This document shows, one piece after another, positions 1 to 12,500 of a DNA stretch of 64,000 nt. The stretch is from NCBI GenBank assembly GCA_004335835.1, contig RWJK01001605.1, positions 1-64,000 on the forward strand. The letters are read 5' to 3'. The notes beneath the pieces were generated by a model. That model was not told where the DNA came from, searched no databases, and worked only from the letters and a program-made list of their open reading frames with translations. Numbering within the stretch: position 1 is the first letter of the stretch; the number at the start of each line of letters is the position of its first letter. The stretch comes from Scenedesmus sp. ARA3 (lineage: Eukaryota; Chlorophyta; Chlorophyceae; Sphaeropleales; Scenedesmaceae). Made by a program: the position numbers and the translations under genes.

Positions 1-412
1 CGCCACCACTAACACCTGAAAGGATTGGAAGCTGCAAACAGCTCAGCTCGGGCTGTCACTCAAGGGAGGTTCAACTCTGCCATGTCAGTGAGAGTCAGTG
101 GTGGGCGGGCACAGCATTGCGTGGCGAACTTTAATGCTATTGTCATGCAAGTTCTTTTTTTCAATTGCAGCTGTCATGAGGTGAAGTCAAGCCGGAGGCA
201 TGGTTGGTTAGCGTTCATGTGCAATAATGCTGCTGCTGCACTGTAGCAGGTGCAGGGAAGACGGTGGCACCTGCACAGGTACACACCTTGCAGTAGACTT
301 TCTGCCGTGACTGGATGTGGTGCTGTGCTACGCCCGGCAGACTCTTTGCGGTGTCTGCCACCTCTTTGAGACATGCTGGTGCTGTGAGGTGTCACCCCTT
401 GTTGCCCTGCTA

Positions 413-443
<31 letters not shown>

Positions 444-960
444 CCTGGTGCTGGAGCCGCCGTCTACCTAAGCAACACAGAGTGTATTATAGAGGCCCAG
501 GCTGTTGTAAGAGTTGATGTTCAGCTCGCCAATGCGTCAAACGGCGACTGAGTGCCAAGCAGGGTTTGTGCGTGTCGTCAAAGCAAACGAGCGGAGAAGG
601 GTAGCTTTTTACGCTGAAGGCAGTGATCAGGAGCCACGACCAGCACTCGACTAGCGCAAGCACATGTTGTCCAGGCAGTGATACTGTCCGATACGAGTGT
701 CATACCCTGCAGTACAAAGAGGTACGCTTCCTCTCTTGTCGCGTAGCATGTCTATCTGCATCTCATCCAACCGCCACACCGGCTCTGGTATTAGTTTTTC
801 AATTGACAAACGCTGCCATCAATAAGCACCTTTGATATCGAGCACACACGCCAGCATCTCAGTTACACATCCAGCCTGGCCAGCAGTTGCCATAACCTCC
901 AGCTGCTGCTGTGCCCGCTGGTTCCCAAGGGTCCAAACACCAACCACCAGCCGCAGCCTT
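1..960. other. Intergenic / COQ3 3' flank
   Basis: No gene can be supported here. Short open frames on both strands have no recognisable domain and no consistent splice partners. The stretch holds a CTG run at 413-439. Its right end is the 3' flank of the COQ3 gene on the minus strand, including a candidate UGUAA poly(A) signal. Confidence 0.6.
863..867 (-). terminator. Candidate UGUAA poly(A) signal of COQ3
   Basis: The minus strand reads TGTAA here, about 95 nt beyond the COQ3 stop codon. UGUAA is the established near-upstream poly(A) element of chlorophyte algae. Assignment rests on motif and distance only. Confidence 0.4.
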
Positions 961-1122
961 CTATGCCGAGGATGTCTTGCTGAGCATGGCAGCGTAGTTG
1001 ATGCTGGTGTCCTGCCCCAGGCTGAACTGGCCGCTGCCAGGCTGCAGGCTCATGCCTGACAGCAGCTCCAGCCGCAGCCCTGCATCAGTGCCCATCATGG
1101 CCAGCTCCTGCAAGCAGCACCA

Positions 1123-1161
<39 letters not shown>

Positions 1162-2479
1162 GACAAGTGTTGGCGGTCCAAATTGTGGGGGTGACACTAG
1201 TCAGGTCAATGCTGGGCAGGCTGCTTCGCGACATATTCTGTCTGATGCAGATGTCAAAACCGTACAAAGTCAACCGTCCAAGAATGCAGCATCAACAGCG
1301 CCGGCGTCTGCCACAGCCAACACACCCAGTCACTTGCTGGCACACAGCTGTGCCAGTCGTGGCAAGCACTGCCGCGCACGCAGCCACAACAACACGCCAT
1401 CTGCAGCGCACCTGTGGCGTGATGAACTTGTGCCAGTCATGCGTGCCAGCCGGCACGAAGCGCAGCAGATACTCCGCCGCCACGATGGCCAGGCCATACG
1501 CAGCCGGCGTGCGGTTCAGCGTGGTGATGAACACCTGGCCGCCTGGCGCTGCTGCTGCTGCCAGGTCACACAGGAACTGGCCAGGCTGCTTCACGTGCTC
1601 GATCACTTCTGAGGCCATGACCACATCATACAAGGCTGCAGCGCCAGGGCTGGCGAGCAGCTGCTCCAGGGTGGTCTTCTGGTACCTGCAGTTTATGCGA
1701 AAGGCAGCACTTTAGATTGAGGTGGTTGGTCGTAAATTCAGGGTGTGTGGAGTATGACAATGCTGTGGCTAGCTGTTTCGCACCTGCTTTGGCAACAGCA
1801 ACAGCATCCATGCAGTGAGCTATGATACTGCAAGTGACACAAACAGCAAGCAGCGCATCCAACCCAGCCACAGCATGCTGAGCAGCCATGCAGATGGCAG
1901 CACTGAGCTGCAGCTCACTGCTGGCCTGCATGCTGCTGCTGCTGCTGCGACTAGCCAGCGCTCTAAGCACAGCGCACATTGCTTCATGGCAGGCTGCCAC
2001 AGTCCAGCAGGCTAACACTCAACACATGCACTGCAAACGCCACGATGAAGTGACTAAACAGCATGCAACCTGGCCCATGAACGCTGCTGCAGCCAACCCC
2101 AAACGCATCATCTGCTGCCCCGCCCACCTGATGCGCTCAGCCAGCAGCGGGTCACCAGCAGCATGCGCGGCAGCAGCTGCCACGCCTTCGTCAGACACGT
2201 CAATGCCATGCACCTGCGCCCCCAGCCTGGCAACTGCCTCGCTAAGTAGGCCGCCGCCACAGCCCACATCAAGCACCCGCAGGCCACGCAGCGGCTGCGC
2301 CTGCTGCTGCTGCAGCCCGCGCAGGCCGCACAGGCTGCTGCGCAGGAATGCCACACGCGCTGCGTTGAGCGCATGCAGCGGCGCAAAGGGCCCCCCTGTC
2401 GAGTCCCACCACTTGTCTGCCAGTGCTGCAAACTTGGCAGCTTCCTTCTTGTCAAGTGAGCTGCGCAGCCGCTGCCGCG

Positions 2480-2527
<48 letters not shown>

Positions 2528-2964
2528 GTGTGTGGCCGGGCATGTCTGCTGCTGCAGGAGAGGCGGGGGTGGCTTGACTTGAGGCAGGAACACCAGCAGG
2601 GAAATCTGCATGCTGCAAGCCACTGCTGCTGCCAGCTGAAGTTTGACTATCACTGCTGTTGCAGCAGGAGCTGGTGTACATGGTTCTGTGCCACTGCGTA
2701 GGGGCACCATGGGCGGCTAAAAGAGTGCTGCTGCTGCTGCAAATCAGGGATCCTGCGGACTCCTGCTGTAGCTGCAGCAAGCTGCTGAGCTGTACATGTG
2801 GCTGCAGCTGTGTGGTGTACAGGCACCTGCATGCATGGCAGCAAGAATGCTGTTGCTGCCTTCGAACAGGCGAGAAGGGGCTCAGCAGCAAGCCACAGGA
2901 TCAGCATTGTCACCTTGTTGTGCTTAATTGCAGCTGTTCTGCTGCTTGCAGCACTGGTCCGCAT
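961..2964 (-). CDS. COQ3: Ubiquinone biosynthesis O-methyltransferase (COQ3)
   Basis: COQ3 is the SAM-dependent enzyme that makes both O-methylations of the ubiquinone ring in mitochondria. Proposed exons on the minus strand are 2964-2914, 2762-2128, 1685-1412 and 1107-961 (368 residues, all junctions in frame). The family signature AKFAALADKWWDSTGGPF is followed by SAM-binding motif I, VLDVGCGGGLLSEAVARLG, then ASEVIEHV, the THDWHKFITP block and a C-terminus with DTSINY, all typical of UbiG/COQ3. The N-terminus is rich in Arg, Ser and Ala, fitting a mitochondrial presequence, and holds a poly-Ser run encoded by the triplet repeat at 2482-2526. The first exon is inferred; without it the first in-frame ATG is at 2681. 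The last intron has a long CTG run just before its acceptor. Identity is secure; the exact start is less so. Confidence 0.9.
1124..1160 (-). repeat. CTG microsatellite in last COQ3 intron
   Basis: About 12 triplets, reading CTG on the sense strand of COQ3, lie about 17 nt upstream of the AG acceptor of the last exon. The run sits where a polypyrimidine tract is expected. Confidence 0.9.
2482..2526. repeat. Exonic triplet run (poly-Ser in COQ3)
   Basis: Fifteen uninterrupted CTG units on the plus strand. On the COQ3 sense strand they read in AGC phase and encode a serine run in the N-terminal extension before the methyltransferase domain. Confidence 0.9.
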
Positions 2965-3511
2965 AATCGCCTAAGCTGCATCAGGCAGCCAGCCATTGTG
3001 TGGAGATGCAAGCTGGGGAAAGGTGCTGGAGCAGCTGGGCTGCACTGTGTTTGCGCTGCAGGTTATTGAACCAAAACCAGCTACAAGTTGATCTGGTGTT
3101 CACAGTTTATGACAAAGTGGCCGCAGGAGAGAGCAGCACTCAGCAACTTATCAAGAATGCACATGTGATGTGCCAGTGTTCATGGTTCAGTACATTTGTC
3201 ATGACCACCCAGCTGCTCTGTTCAAACACTTCACGCACCATTGGACTGGTAGCGATTACCCTCCCACGTGTCATCATAGCTGTGCCGTTCGGCTTAGCTC
3301 CCTTTGCCCAAACTTGCGAAACTGACGGGGCAGAGCTTCTGCGTTCATTACGCATACCGCGTGGTCAGGCAATCAACTTGTTGACGCCGTATAAAGACAT
3401 AACATCACGTAGTTTGAGCTGGCTTGTGCCATCACGCTGGGACTGACGAGAACTGACTGAGCTGTAGTAGCTGAAGGCATCTAGGGCTCCTTCAACCGCA
3501 TAGCAGCAGCC
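2965..3511. promoter_or_regulatory. Divergent intergenic region COQ3 / CHMP2B
   Basis: This 547-bp head-to-head region must hold the promoters of both flanking genes. A TATA-like box, TATAAAG at 3390-3396, lies 116 nt upstream of the CHMP2B start codon. No coding exon can be supported inside it. Confidence 0.45.
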
Positions 3512-4973
3512 ATGAAGCTCTTTGCTAAGAAACCAGACATCAAAGGTGCTTCATACATCTAGTTGACAGCAAGCAGTAGCTGTGAATTGCAGCTCAGGCC
3601 TGCTGACATGCACTGGTCATGGCATTTGCAGAGACTGTGAAGACTTCACAGCGGGAGATCAGGAAAGGAGTGAGAGGTGAGCAACCAGTATGTTTGCATG
3701 CCCCAGATGCTGTTGATGATGCAACAGTGCCTTGCATGCATGTGTTTTACTTGTGCCTTGTACACGTAGGCACGTGTTGCCATGGGCACCTCCTCCCTCT
3801 CCTGCAAGCATGCTGACCTTCTTGCTCTCTTCATTGCCAACTGTTGCAACGGCAGACCTTGATAGAGAGGTGCTGGCACTCAAAAGGGAAGAGGAGAAGC
3901 TCATCAGGGAGATCAAGGCAGCTGCAAAGACAAACAACCAGGCTTCGTTGAAGATCCTGGCCAAGTCGCTTGTGCGGCTGCGGGCGCAGATAGCCAAGCT
4001 GCATGGCAGCGCAGCCAACCTCAAGGGCGTGTCAACCAACCTGACAGTGCGTGGCTGCTGGTGGATCTTCGCAGCAGTGCAGCAGCACAGTGCAACAGCA
4101 TCAGTCCTAACGCTGGAAGCCGTGATGCACTGGGCAGCGCAGCAGGTGCAGCTGCATCTCCTCTCTGCAACAGCATCAACCTTCCTTGCTAGAAATGCAG
4201 CAGCTTGCAATGTGTTTCAGTGCGACGACAGAACTGCCTTTACATCGCCTGCAGTACATGTGCTGGGCTGCACAGCGCCTGTCGTCTCAGTGCTTCCCTT
4301 CCCTCAGCAATGCTGTGGTCTTGCCGTCCCTGCCTGCAGACCGCCGCAGCAGCCACCACAGTATCGCAGTCCATGGCCACAGCCGCGGGCGCGATGAGCA
4401 AGATGCAGCAGCAGATGAACCCGGCCAAGGTGCAGCAGACGGTGCAGCAGTTTGCCAAGGAGAACGCCAAGATGGAGATGGCGCAGGAGATGGTGGGAGA
4501 CACGCTGGACTCTGCGCTGGATGACGATGAGACTGAGGAGGAAACTGGCGAGCTGGTCAGCCAGGTGAGCTGGGGGCTGGGCAGACTGAGTACAGTACAT
4601 GCTGTGTACGTGCTGTGTATACGCAGCCAAGAGTGGGTGCGGGCGTGAGCGCTGCAGGCAGGAGCCCTAGCTCCTAACAGCAACCAATCAAGACTGACGA
4701 TGCATGCAACGTCTGCAGCAGATATGCTGCCACAGCTTCAACCAGCAGGTCTTGCCCGTGCTGCATGTAATTGACTGTTTCCCTGCCGCGCTGCTCTCCT
4801 GCCTGCTGCAGTTGCTGGACGAGATTGGCGTGGACTTGTCAGCAGCCATGGGCTCAGCCCCGCAGCGCAAGGTGGCAGCAGCGCAGTCATCGAAAGCAGC
4901 AGCAGCAGCAGCAGCAGATGAAGAGTCAGAGCTGCAAGACCTTGCAGCGCGCCTGGCAATGCTGCGCAACTGA
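3512..4973 (+). CDS. CHMP2B: ESCRT-III subunit CHMP2B / VPS2-like
   Basis: A Snf7-family ESCRT-III protein that polymerises on endosomal membranes for sorting and scission. Exons are 3512-3545, 3632-3676, 3856-4046, 4340-4564 and 4812-4973, giving 218 residues, close to the 213 of human CHMP2B. It starts MKLFAKKPDIKETVKTSQRE. The basic N-terminal helix is followed by LKILAKSLVRLRAQIAK, then KENAKMEMAQEMVGDTLD and an acidic linker. LLDEIGVDL then precedes the C-terminal ELQDLAARLAML, which resembles a MIM1 motif that binds the VPS4 MIT domain. An alternative acceptor at 4369 would shorten exon 4 by ten codons; 4339 is preferred because it restores the residues aligned with the CHMP2B helix. 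The VPS2.2/VPS2.3 group is more likely than VPS2.1, from the KENxKMEM and LDEIG stretches. Confidence 0.88.
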
Positions 4974-5685
4974 GCTGTGCAGCAGCTGGCGTGGTTCTAG
5001 GGTGGTGCGGCAAACGGTTGGCAGATGCGTGGCTGAAGAAGTAGGCAACACCAGGTGTGTGCGAGCAGCGGTCCAAGTTAACGCTGTGGCATTTTTGCAA
5101 TAGGTAGGGCAACAGCGGCTTGTCCACAGGCACACTTGGCCGGGCACACAAAATGTACATAATCTTGCTGCATGGCTGGGCATGTGGGACTGAACAATCG
5201 GCCTGCCACAGCCCTCTTACTCTGCAGAATGTGGTCCACGCAATACATCTACTTGCATGTGGCAAACACGCTGTGTTCTTGCGTATCTGCATCAGCATGT
5301 CGGTGTGCCTTGCTGCAAGTGCGCCCTGCAGTGCCAGGTGCTTGGCAGCGTATTGGTTGACACGGTATGGCTGGCAGCAGTGAGTTTGACAGCACCATTG
5401 TGTACTTGGCTTGTGTAGAGGCTTTTGCGATGCGCTGGCCCTAGTAATCAGGAACACTACAGTTGTGCACAGGTGCCGGCAGTGGCAACTGCTGTTGTGG
5501 TGAAGCACAGCAGCACGTGTTGGGCTGCGCAGCATGCTGACGATGTGCAACTCTGTTACATGTTACGATGCGTACAGCCACCAAACAACACAATCTATCA
5601 GCGATGCAGCGAGGCTGCTGCCGCGGTGTTCTCTTGACCTGGCTGGCCCACGAAGTCAACAAAGTGTAGACGCTGCAGCCCTCTA
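4974..5685. other. Convergent 3' region CHMP2B / EFHB
   Basis: The two flanking genes run towards each other here, so this should be mostly their 3' UTRs. No coding exon is supported. Confidence 0.5.
5556..5560 (-). terminator. Candidate UGUAA poly(A) signal of EFHB
   Basis: TGTAA on the minus strand about 126 nt past the EFHB stop codon, matching the chlorophyte poly(A) element. Motif and position only. Confidence 0.4.
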
Positions 5686-8600
5686 TCATACTAGCCCAGC
5701 TTGCTGCTGCAGCCAGCTCCTCCTGGCTGCCATAAACGCATCCAGGCTGCACCACAGCTGCTGCTGCTCGTCGCGCACGCCCTCCGCCTGAGCCAGCACC
5801 TCCTCAAACTCCTGCTGCCCCAGCGCCAGCCCCGCATCAGCCAGCAGCTGCGCCAGCTCATCCGGCGAGCGCAGCTCTAAAAGGTGCTCCTCCTTGACCC
5901 CCAGGTCCACGCACTTGGGGGGCGCAAGCAGCTGCCCTGCTGAGGGCTTGTTGCCGTAGTTCTTGGTGAAGGCCACGGAGCGGGTGGGCGGCAGCGGGAT
6001 GTCGTTGCGCACGCTGGGCACGCCAAACGTCTGCAGGCCAGCACCACACGCACGCACCAACAGATCAAGCCAATGGCTGAGTACAGGTGCTCAGCATGAG
6101 CCTAGAGAAGCAGCATCGGCAACATGCAGGCATGTCGCCGCAGGGTCCGCATTGGTCTGCCTGGTAGCAGCTGCTGGGCTCACCCTGCCTGACGCCTCCG
6201 TGTTCCTCCAGCCCTCACGCAGGCTCTTGCCTAGGTCAGGGTCGGGCGCCTGCTCCTCTGCCGAGTAGTAGCCGCGCATCAGCTCGCCTGCAGCAAGCAC
6301 CCAGGCAGCCACCAGCAGAAGTGGAGGCACATGCATGTCAATGAACTTACATGTACCAGAGAGCTGACGCCGTTCGCCGACTGGCTATGTGGCTGGCAAT
6401 GAACCAGCAGCCACAGAACAACAGTGAGCGTCAATCAATGCTGCCTTGGCACTGCCACCAGTGCTAGCAGCTTAGGCAGCTCAAGTGATGTGCCAGCTGC
6501 AGCTGCATATCGCATGCGGCTTCAGGGTGCATCCACTCCAAGCTACATGCACCGTACGGTCCTCGCTGCCCTGCCCACCCACCTACGCATGGCTCTGCCT
6601 CACGCGCGCTGCACTTGCCAAACACGTGGTCAGCCGGCAGCGCCCTGTTGCCCGCCCCCAGCAGCCGCGGCTTGCCCAGCTCGTCCCCCAGCGTGGCTTT
6701 GTGCCTGTCATACACGCTGGACACCACAGCTGCCTGCTTGGCGGCTGCTACTTGGTCAAGGTCGGGTTGCAGGATCTGCAGCAGTCGGCACAGCGCGCAG
6801 CTCACAGCATTGTGGCATCATGTTGCATGCTGCACTGACAGTGCACACATTCTGTTACCATGGGCAGCTGCGATGTGCGAAACACCTCCAAAATGGTGCA
6901 TTGCGTGTCACGCGCGGCAAGCTGCTGCAGCCTGTGCCTGCGGTGCCGCTGCTCACCTGCTTCATGCTGCTCTGCTGGCCCTTGCTGTCCACGCGGCCAA
7001 ACCTGTGCTGCTTGGGGTCTATCTTGGCCTTCGACCAGTCATAGTCACGCTTGCGCTGCTCCCCTGCAGCCAGGCAGCAAGCACGCGTCATCACCACGCA
7101 ATGCAACAGCGGCCTCAGACCCGCGAGTGTACCCTGGGCGCCAGTTAGGAACTCTGGTGGTGGCTAGACCTTCTGAAAAGGAGCATTGTGCACCTTGGGG
7201 ATTGCAAGTAAGCGTCATCAGCTGCCTAGGATCAAACAAAGTTGGCAAGTAGAACGCCACTGCGACCCAGACCTTCCTTGGACAGCTGCCAAGCAGCCGC
7301 AGCTGCTGAGCCAGGCGGCAGCTAGAACCACAGGTCCGGCAGCAGCGCACCTGGTGCAAACGAGCCATGGCTGGACACATACATGCTGTGCACTGGGGCG
7401 TTGTCATCATCATCTGCTGCCTGCTGCGGGAAGATAATGGTTTGTGTGCTGTTCTGCGCCTCTTGCTCCTGTACAAACACCAATTGCACAGCAGATGTTT
7501 GTTGGGTCACTCAGCAACCCTCTTGTGGAGCCTGCGGACAGCTGAAGCGTGTGATGGCATGCTGCGTACCGAGCTGGCAGTGTACACCCAGCGCTAGTGC
7601 TCTGCAATATGCCCCGCTCACTGCAACTGCCACCAGACAACAGGCATGCAGCGCTGTTGCAGGGCGCAGTTGCAATGCATGGGGCTGGCCCCAGCTGCCA
7701 CCACAGCAGCCCACCTTGACATGCAGGGGCCGCCCGAAGGGCACATCTGTGCCCAGCCCTGCCGGCATCTGGTAGCCCCTGCTGATGGTGCAGCCCAGCG
7801 GCTCCTTGTGCGTGCTGCAGGTGCACAGCAGCCAGCAGCGCCACCCAGAGCTCAGCAGCGCCACCCAGAGCTCAGCAGCGCCTGCATGAGGCTGTTGCTT
7901 TGACACACACGCGCAGCCATGCACACTACGTGCATAGTGCGGCTACCGGCCAAGTTCAGCTGTTGTGCTCGCTGTCTACTGCTCGTTGCTGTTCCAGCAA
8001 AGCGCAGGCAGCTTCCCTTTGCGCGCTCAGCTGCAAGTGTGACTGCCGCACCCACCTGGCATACACCTCCTCCCTCTGCTGCAGCTGCCAGCGGCCTATC
8101 TCGCTGCCAGGGTACGCCTCCAAGCACTCTGCTGCTGACTCCACCCCAACCCTGGTCTTGCAGCCAAAGGGGCCATCCCTCACTGCATCCCTGGCTGTGC
8201 CGAAGTGGCGCATGATGGCGCCTGCAGGACAGCCGAGTATAACAAGCAGCAGGCCCCGTGAGTGCTTGATACTTGCAGCAGGAATAGAGAAGTGTTGTCA
8301 TCTAATATGTGTGCCTGTAGTTGTCCAACTGCATGCTGCTGCAGATGCTCCTGTGCCCATGAGCTGCCAGTTTGCAGTGTTAAATAGCAGGACGCTGCAG
8401 ATATGAGCTGCACGTGTTGGTTCACCCAGCTGTGGACATGGCAGGTCCACCCAGCAGCCATGAAGCTGTCAGCTGGCTGCCGCACCTGCTGGCTGCCTGG
8501 CATAGTGCTGAAATGGCTTCTGCACCTCTGGCGTCGGTGGGCGCTCCTGCCAGGTGAGTGCATCCTTTGCTGTCTCAACCACGCTGCTGGTCACGCCTGC

Positions 8601-8937
8601 AGGAACCATGCGGAGGCACACGGTGTGAGCATGTGGTCCATGTCAGGCTGCCCAGGCTGAGGCTAACACTACTTAGCTGGCAGAACAACATGGTAGCACT
8701 GTCACGCGCTTCAAGCTGCCAAGCTTATAGCATTAGCAACCAGTAGTGCATGTATGCACTATGCAAAGTCACTCTCTGCCTGGGGACTTTGAGCTGACCA
8801 GTGCATGCCACATACGACTGGTGTGTGCATGTGCGTGCGTGTGCAACAGACGCACCTGCAGGCCTCAGCTGCTTCAGTGTCTCTGTGCTTTGGTACTCTG
8901 CCCTCCCTAGAGAGCTGTATAAGGAGGAGCTGAACAT
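5686..8937 (-). CDS. CFAP21: EF-hand domain protein EFHB / CFAP21, axonemal
   Basis: EFHB/CFAP21 is a microtubule inner protein of ciliary doublets. Nine minus-strand exons join in frame: 8937-8856, 8596-8486, 8221-8056, 7814-7715, 7468-7351, 7063-6957, 6775-6604, 6287-6184 and 6030-5686, giving 434 residues. Family landmarks appear in order: KQLRPAG near the N-terminus, RPPTPEVQKPF, RHFGTARDAVRDGPFG, THKEPLGCTISRGYQMP, YVSSHGSFAPGEQRKRDY, DPKQHRFGRVD, LPADHVFGK, ELMRGYYSAEEQAPDPDLGK and TFGVPSVRNDIPLPP with KNYG. The C-terminus (about 345-425) fits the EF-hand region, but no canonical calcium loop is visible, so the hands look degenerate. The start is the first ATG of exon 1, preceded by no clear extra exon. 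The gene implies that the alga has, or recently had, flagella. Confidence 0.87.
7834..7882. repeat. 20-bp tandem duplication in EFHB intron 3
   Basis: Two exact 20-bp copies (7834-7853, 7854-7873) plus a 9-bp partial third, in the intron just upstream of EFHB exon 4 on the gene's strand. Probably a recent slippage event. Confidence 0.85.
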
Positions 8938-9500
8938 CCTGGCCTGGCACACGGCTGTGATTATGACTGCCGCAGCAGGGCCTGCTGTGGTCCCAGGTTG
9001 TACTGCACCCCCTCCTCAGATAGCCTAGCCTACTGCACCAGCTGCGATGCTCCCCACTGTGATGTGACGCTTCTTTGGGTGAAAGAGGCTGTCGTATTAT
9101 CGCAGTAAGCAATGAAGCCCTTGTTTCATGGTACTGCTCCAGGCTAGCTCTGCCAGACACATGACGTTAACCTGAAGAAAACTTCAGCCAGCTTCAATAA
9201 ATGATGTTTGAATTCTTGCTTGACATTGCAGCTGAGATGCCTTGCAAGGACTCAAAAGGTGTCATGTTTCAGACTGGGACATCGTGGGTGCCAAATGTTA
9301 GCAGGGTGATCGCGTACGCGATATTGCTTTTTACGGCAAGCATACTGCTTAGCGTTTGCTATGTGAGAAGGCAGCGACGCGCAAAGTTGCCATTCGGGCA
9401 CTGGTGTGTGATCTACTCGACAGCCTATATTTGTTGATTTTGTGAAGTAGATCGTGCCGTATAAGTCGAGACAGGGCGCTGAGCGCCCAAGGCTTTACCC
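8938..9500. promoter_or_regulatory. Divergent intergenic region EFHB / SF1
   Basis: A 563-bp head-to-head region. A TATA-like TATAAG at 9460-9465 lies about 36 nt before the SF1 ATG. A 78-codon open frame at 9201-9437 with a hydrophobic stretch has no family match that I recognise and is probably chance. Confidence 0.4.
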
Positions 9501-12500
9501 ATGGAGAGCAACCAGCTCGAGCAGCTGCTGCCCCCTCAACCAGGGGCAGTGCCAGCTGACCAGGGCGTCGTAGGGGAACAAAACGGAGCAGCTGATATAG
9601 GCAGTGCACCTCTCGGAGCAGAGCATGCTGCAGCACAGCTAGGGGCAGCAGTGCCAGTGCCTGCTGCTGCTGCTGCTGGTGAGCCAACGGGTGCTGCAGG
9701 AGAGCAGCAGCAGGCAGATGCAGCGGCACCTGCAGAGCAGGCTGATGCCCCCAAGCAGCGCAAGCACAAGTGGGGCCCGCCTGCAGCAGGCGACTGGGAT
9801 GACGAGCAGAAGAAGAAGAAGCGGCGCAGCAGATGGGAGACCAGCACGGAGCTGATTGTGCCGACTGCCAAGGCAGGGGCCATCATCATCCCAGGGCAGA
9901 TCCCCAAGGAGATCACCATCTGCGGTGGCATCAAGGCAAGTGCATCATGGCAGCATGCGCAGCGAGCAGCTGATCACATGCCTGTCCGTAGCCAAGCAGC
10001 AGATCACGCACAGCCATCATGCATGCAGGACGAGCAGCAGCAGCGCAGCCTTCATGCAACACTTGCATCATGGTATAGCGTTGTGTGTGCTGTTACAAGT
10101 GCTATTGGTTGCAGAGGGTGCGGCGGTTGCAAGGGCTGCTTCATGTTGAGGCATGGGTGCTGCACCTGCCGTTACAGCATATGCTTGCATCTGCCACTGG
10201 TGCCCAGCCTGGAAAGCAGCAGCCTGACGTGCAACCGGTTTATCGATCTGTCATAAGCAAAGCTCTGCGCAGCAGTAGTGCAGGTGAACACTTGCATGCT
10301 TTGTGCTGGTGCAGACGCTGGCACTCTGCCAGTTGTGCAGGGTGTCTTAGCGTAAGCAGCGAACTGATGATGCTGCAAGCAGCCACAGTAACATTCAGTA
10401 GCGGCAGCAGCATCTTCAAGGTATGCGACTGCATGCCACGCAACATGGCTTAGTCCATGGCGCCTTACTCGCACTTCATACATGCACCTGCTCTCTGCTA
10501 CCCCATCCTCACGCTCCCCACCGCACACCCATCCCCGCACTCCCTGCAGGTGTCGCTTGCTGGCCCGGGTGCTGTGGCCCACTACAGCGACCCCAAGCTG
10601 CAGCGGCTGCATGAGAACCTCAACGAGCTCAACCGCAAGCTGACAGCAGGCGAGCTGGACATCCCGCCCGAGCACGAGCGCAGCCCCAGCCCAGAGCCCA
10701 TCTATGACGCAAATGGCGTGAGGCTCAACACACGCGAGATCCGGTGCGTGGGGGGCTGTGGGGGTAGGTGTATGAGGGCGGGTGCCTGGAGGGTGTGGGG
10801 GCTTGGGCAAGAGGAGCGCGGCAGTTAAACAGTCGTGGCAGATGGTGGTGGCAGTTGTTATGTCACGTTCATTCAGCGCAGCCCGAGGGTTTGAGCAGGA
10901 GGGGGATCAGCAGCCAAAATGCGGCAGCAGAGGGGTAGCAGTCACAGCAGAGGAAACGCTGTAGGGGCTGCTGCTCTGCCATTGGGGCAGTTGCTGTGCA
11001 ACTGGCTGCACGCGTTGTGCAGACCTTGGTGCCGAACGTGCTGTGGATGATTGTGAGCTGCCACCTGCTCGTGACAGGCTTATGTGCATTGGCGCTGACT
11101 CCTCTGCCCGCGCTGTGTCTGTCCCTGCTGTCTGCCTCCCTTTCTGCTATTGTACTCATGCCTGTGTGCAGTGCGCGCGAGAAGCTGACTGACAAGCGCA
11201 ACCGCGTGATCGAGGAGGTGCTCAAGGCTGACCCGGACTTCAAGCCGCCGGCCGACTACAAGCCGCGCAAGTTCACCAACAAGATCTACATCCCCATCAA
11301 CGAGTACCCGGGATACAACTTCATAGGTGCGCGCAAATGCCAGATGGCTTGATGCTGCTGCTGCAAGCTGTGGCGATGCAGAGGTGTACCTGCAGACGCG
11401 CTGACCAGTCCATGACGCCTCAGCCGTTGCTTACTCACCATCATGCTTGCTTGACGCGCCCCCCATCAACCGCCTGCAGGCCTGATCATTGGCCCGCGCG
11501 GCAACACGCAGAAGCGCATGCAGCGCGAGACCAACTGCAAGATTGCCATCCGCGGGCGCGGCAGCGTGAAGGAGGGCATCAGCAAAGACCCCAAGTACGA
11601 CTATGGCGAGGACGAGGAGCTGCACGTGCTCATCACGGGAGAGACGCAGGACGACGTGAGCGCCGCTGCCTGTTGTGGTTGGTACATGATGGCACCGCGC
11701 TTGTATATGTTTGATGCATCGGTGACCCCTGCTTGTGCGCTGCGGCCTGAACAGTGGTGAAGGATTGCTGTGGCAACTGTCTATGGTTGGTCATACCCAC
11801 CGCCTCGCCCTCTGCTGGTGCGCCTTATATTGCTGCAGGTGGACCGCGCCAGCGCCATGGTGGAGAAGCTGTGCACGCCGAGTGATGACGAGCACAATGA
11901 GCATAAGCGGCTGCAGCTGCGCGAGCTGGCTGCGCTCAACGGCACGCTCAAGGACGTGTCAGCCTGCTTCGTGTGCGGCGACGAGGGCCACGACGCGGAG
12001 CACTGCCCCAAGAAGGTGCGGGCCAGCACCCCGCAGGCTGCCTTTCTACATTACGAAGGGTGCAGCCTGATGTAACGCTGACTGCAGACTGCAAGCAGCA
12101 CTCTCTTGCCTGCTAGGAACATATGCACAGCAATGCATGCTGCAGCTTCAACCCTGCTGCAATCAACCTGCGCATTGACATGGGTGTACTGCGATTTTGT
12201 ACTGCCGCGCCCCTGCAGGCGCTGGAGGTGTACCGCCTGCCTGAGCAGATGCTGGGCAAGGTGCAGGAGCAGTACGAGCGTGATGTGGCACGCGTGCACG
12301 GCGGCGCAGTGGCCAGCAGTGAGGCTGAGTACAAGAGCTTCCTGGCGGAGCTGGGCGGGGGGCCACCCCCTGAGCTCATGGGCCTGGATCCTGCGACAGG
12401 TGGGCTTGTGAAGCGAGCGCTGTGCTTATGAAAAGATGACAGTCCATCTGTTGAAGCAGCCAACTGATTATAGCTGCTAGGGGTGCTAGGGGAGCCTGGA

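Noticed and set aside
2682..2891. COQ3 starting at 2891
   Set aside because: The codon there is TTG, not ATG. The real start is either the presequence-like exon at 2964 or the ATG at 2681.
9201..9437. Small membrane protein gene
   Set aside because: Lies in the divergent EFHB/SF1 promoter region, has no family match and only a chance-length frame.
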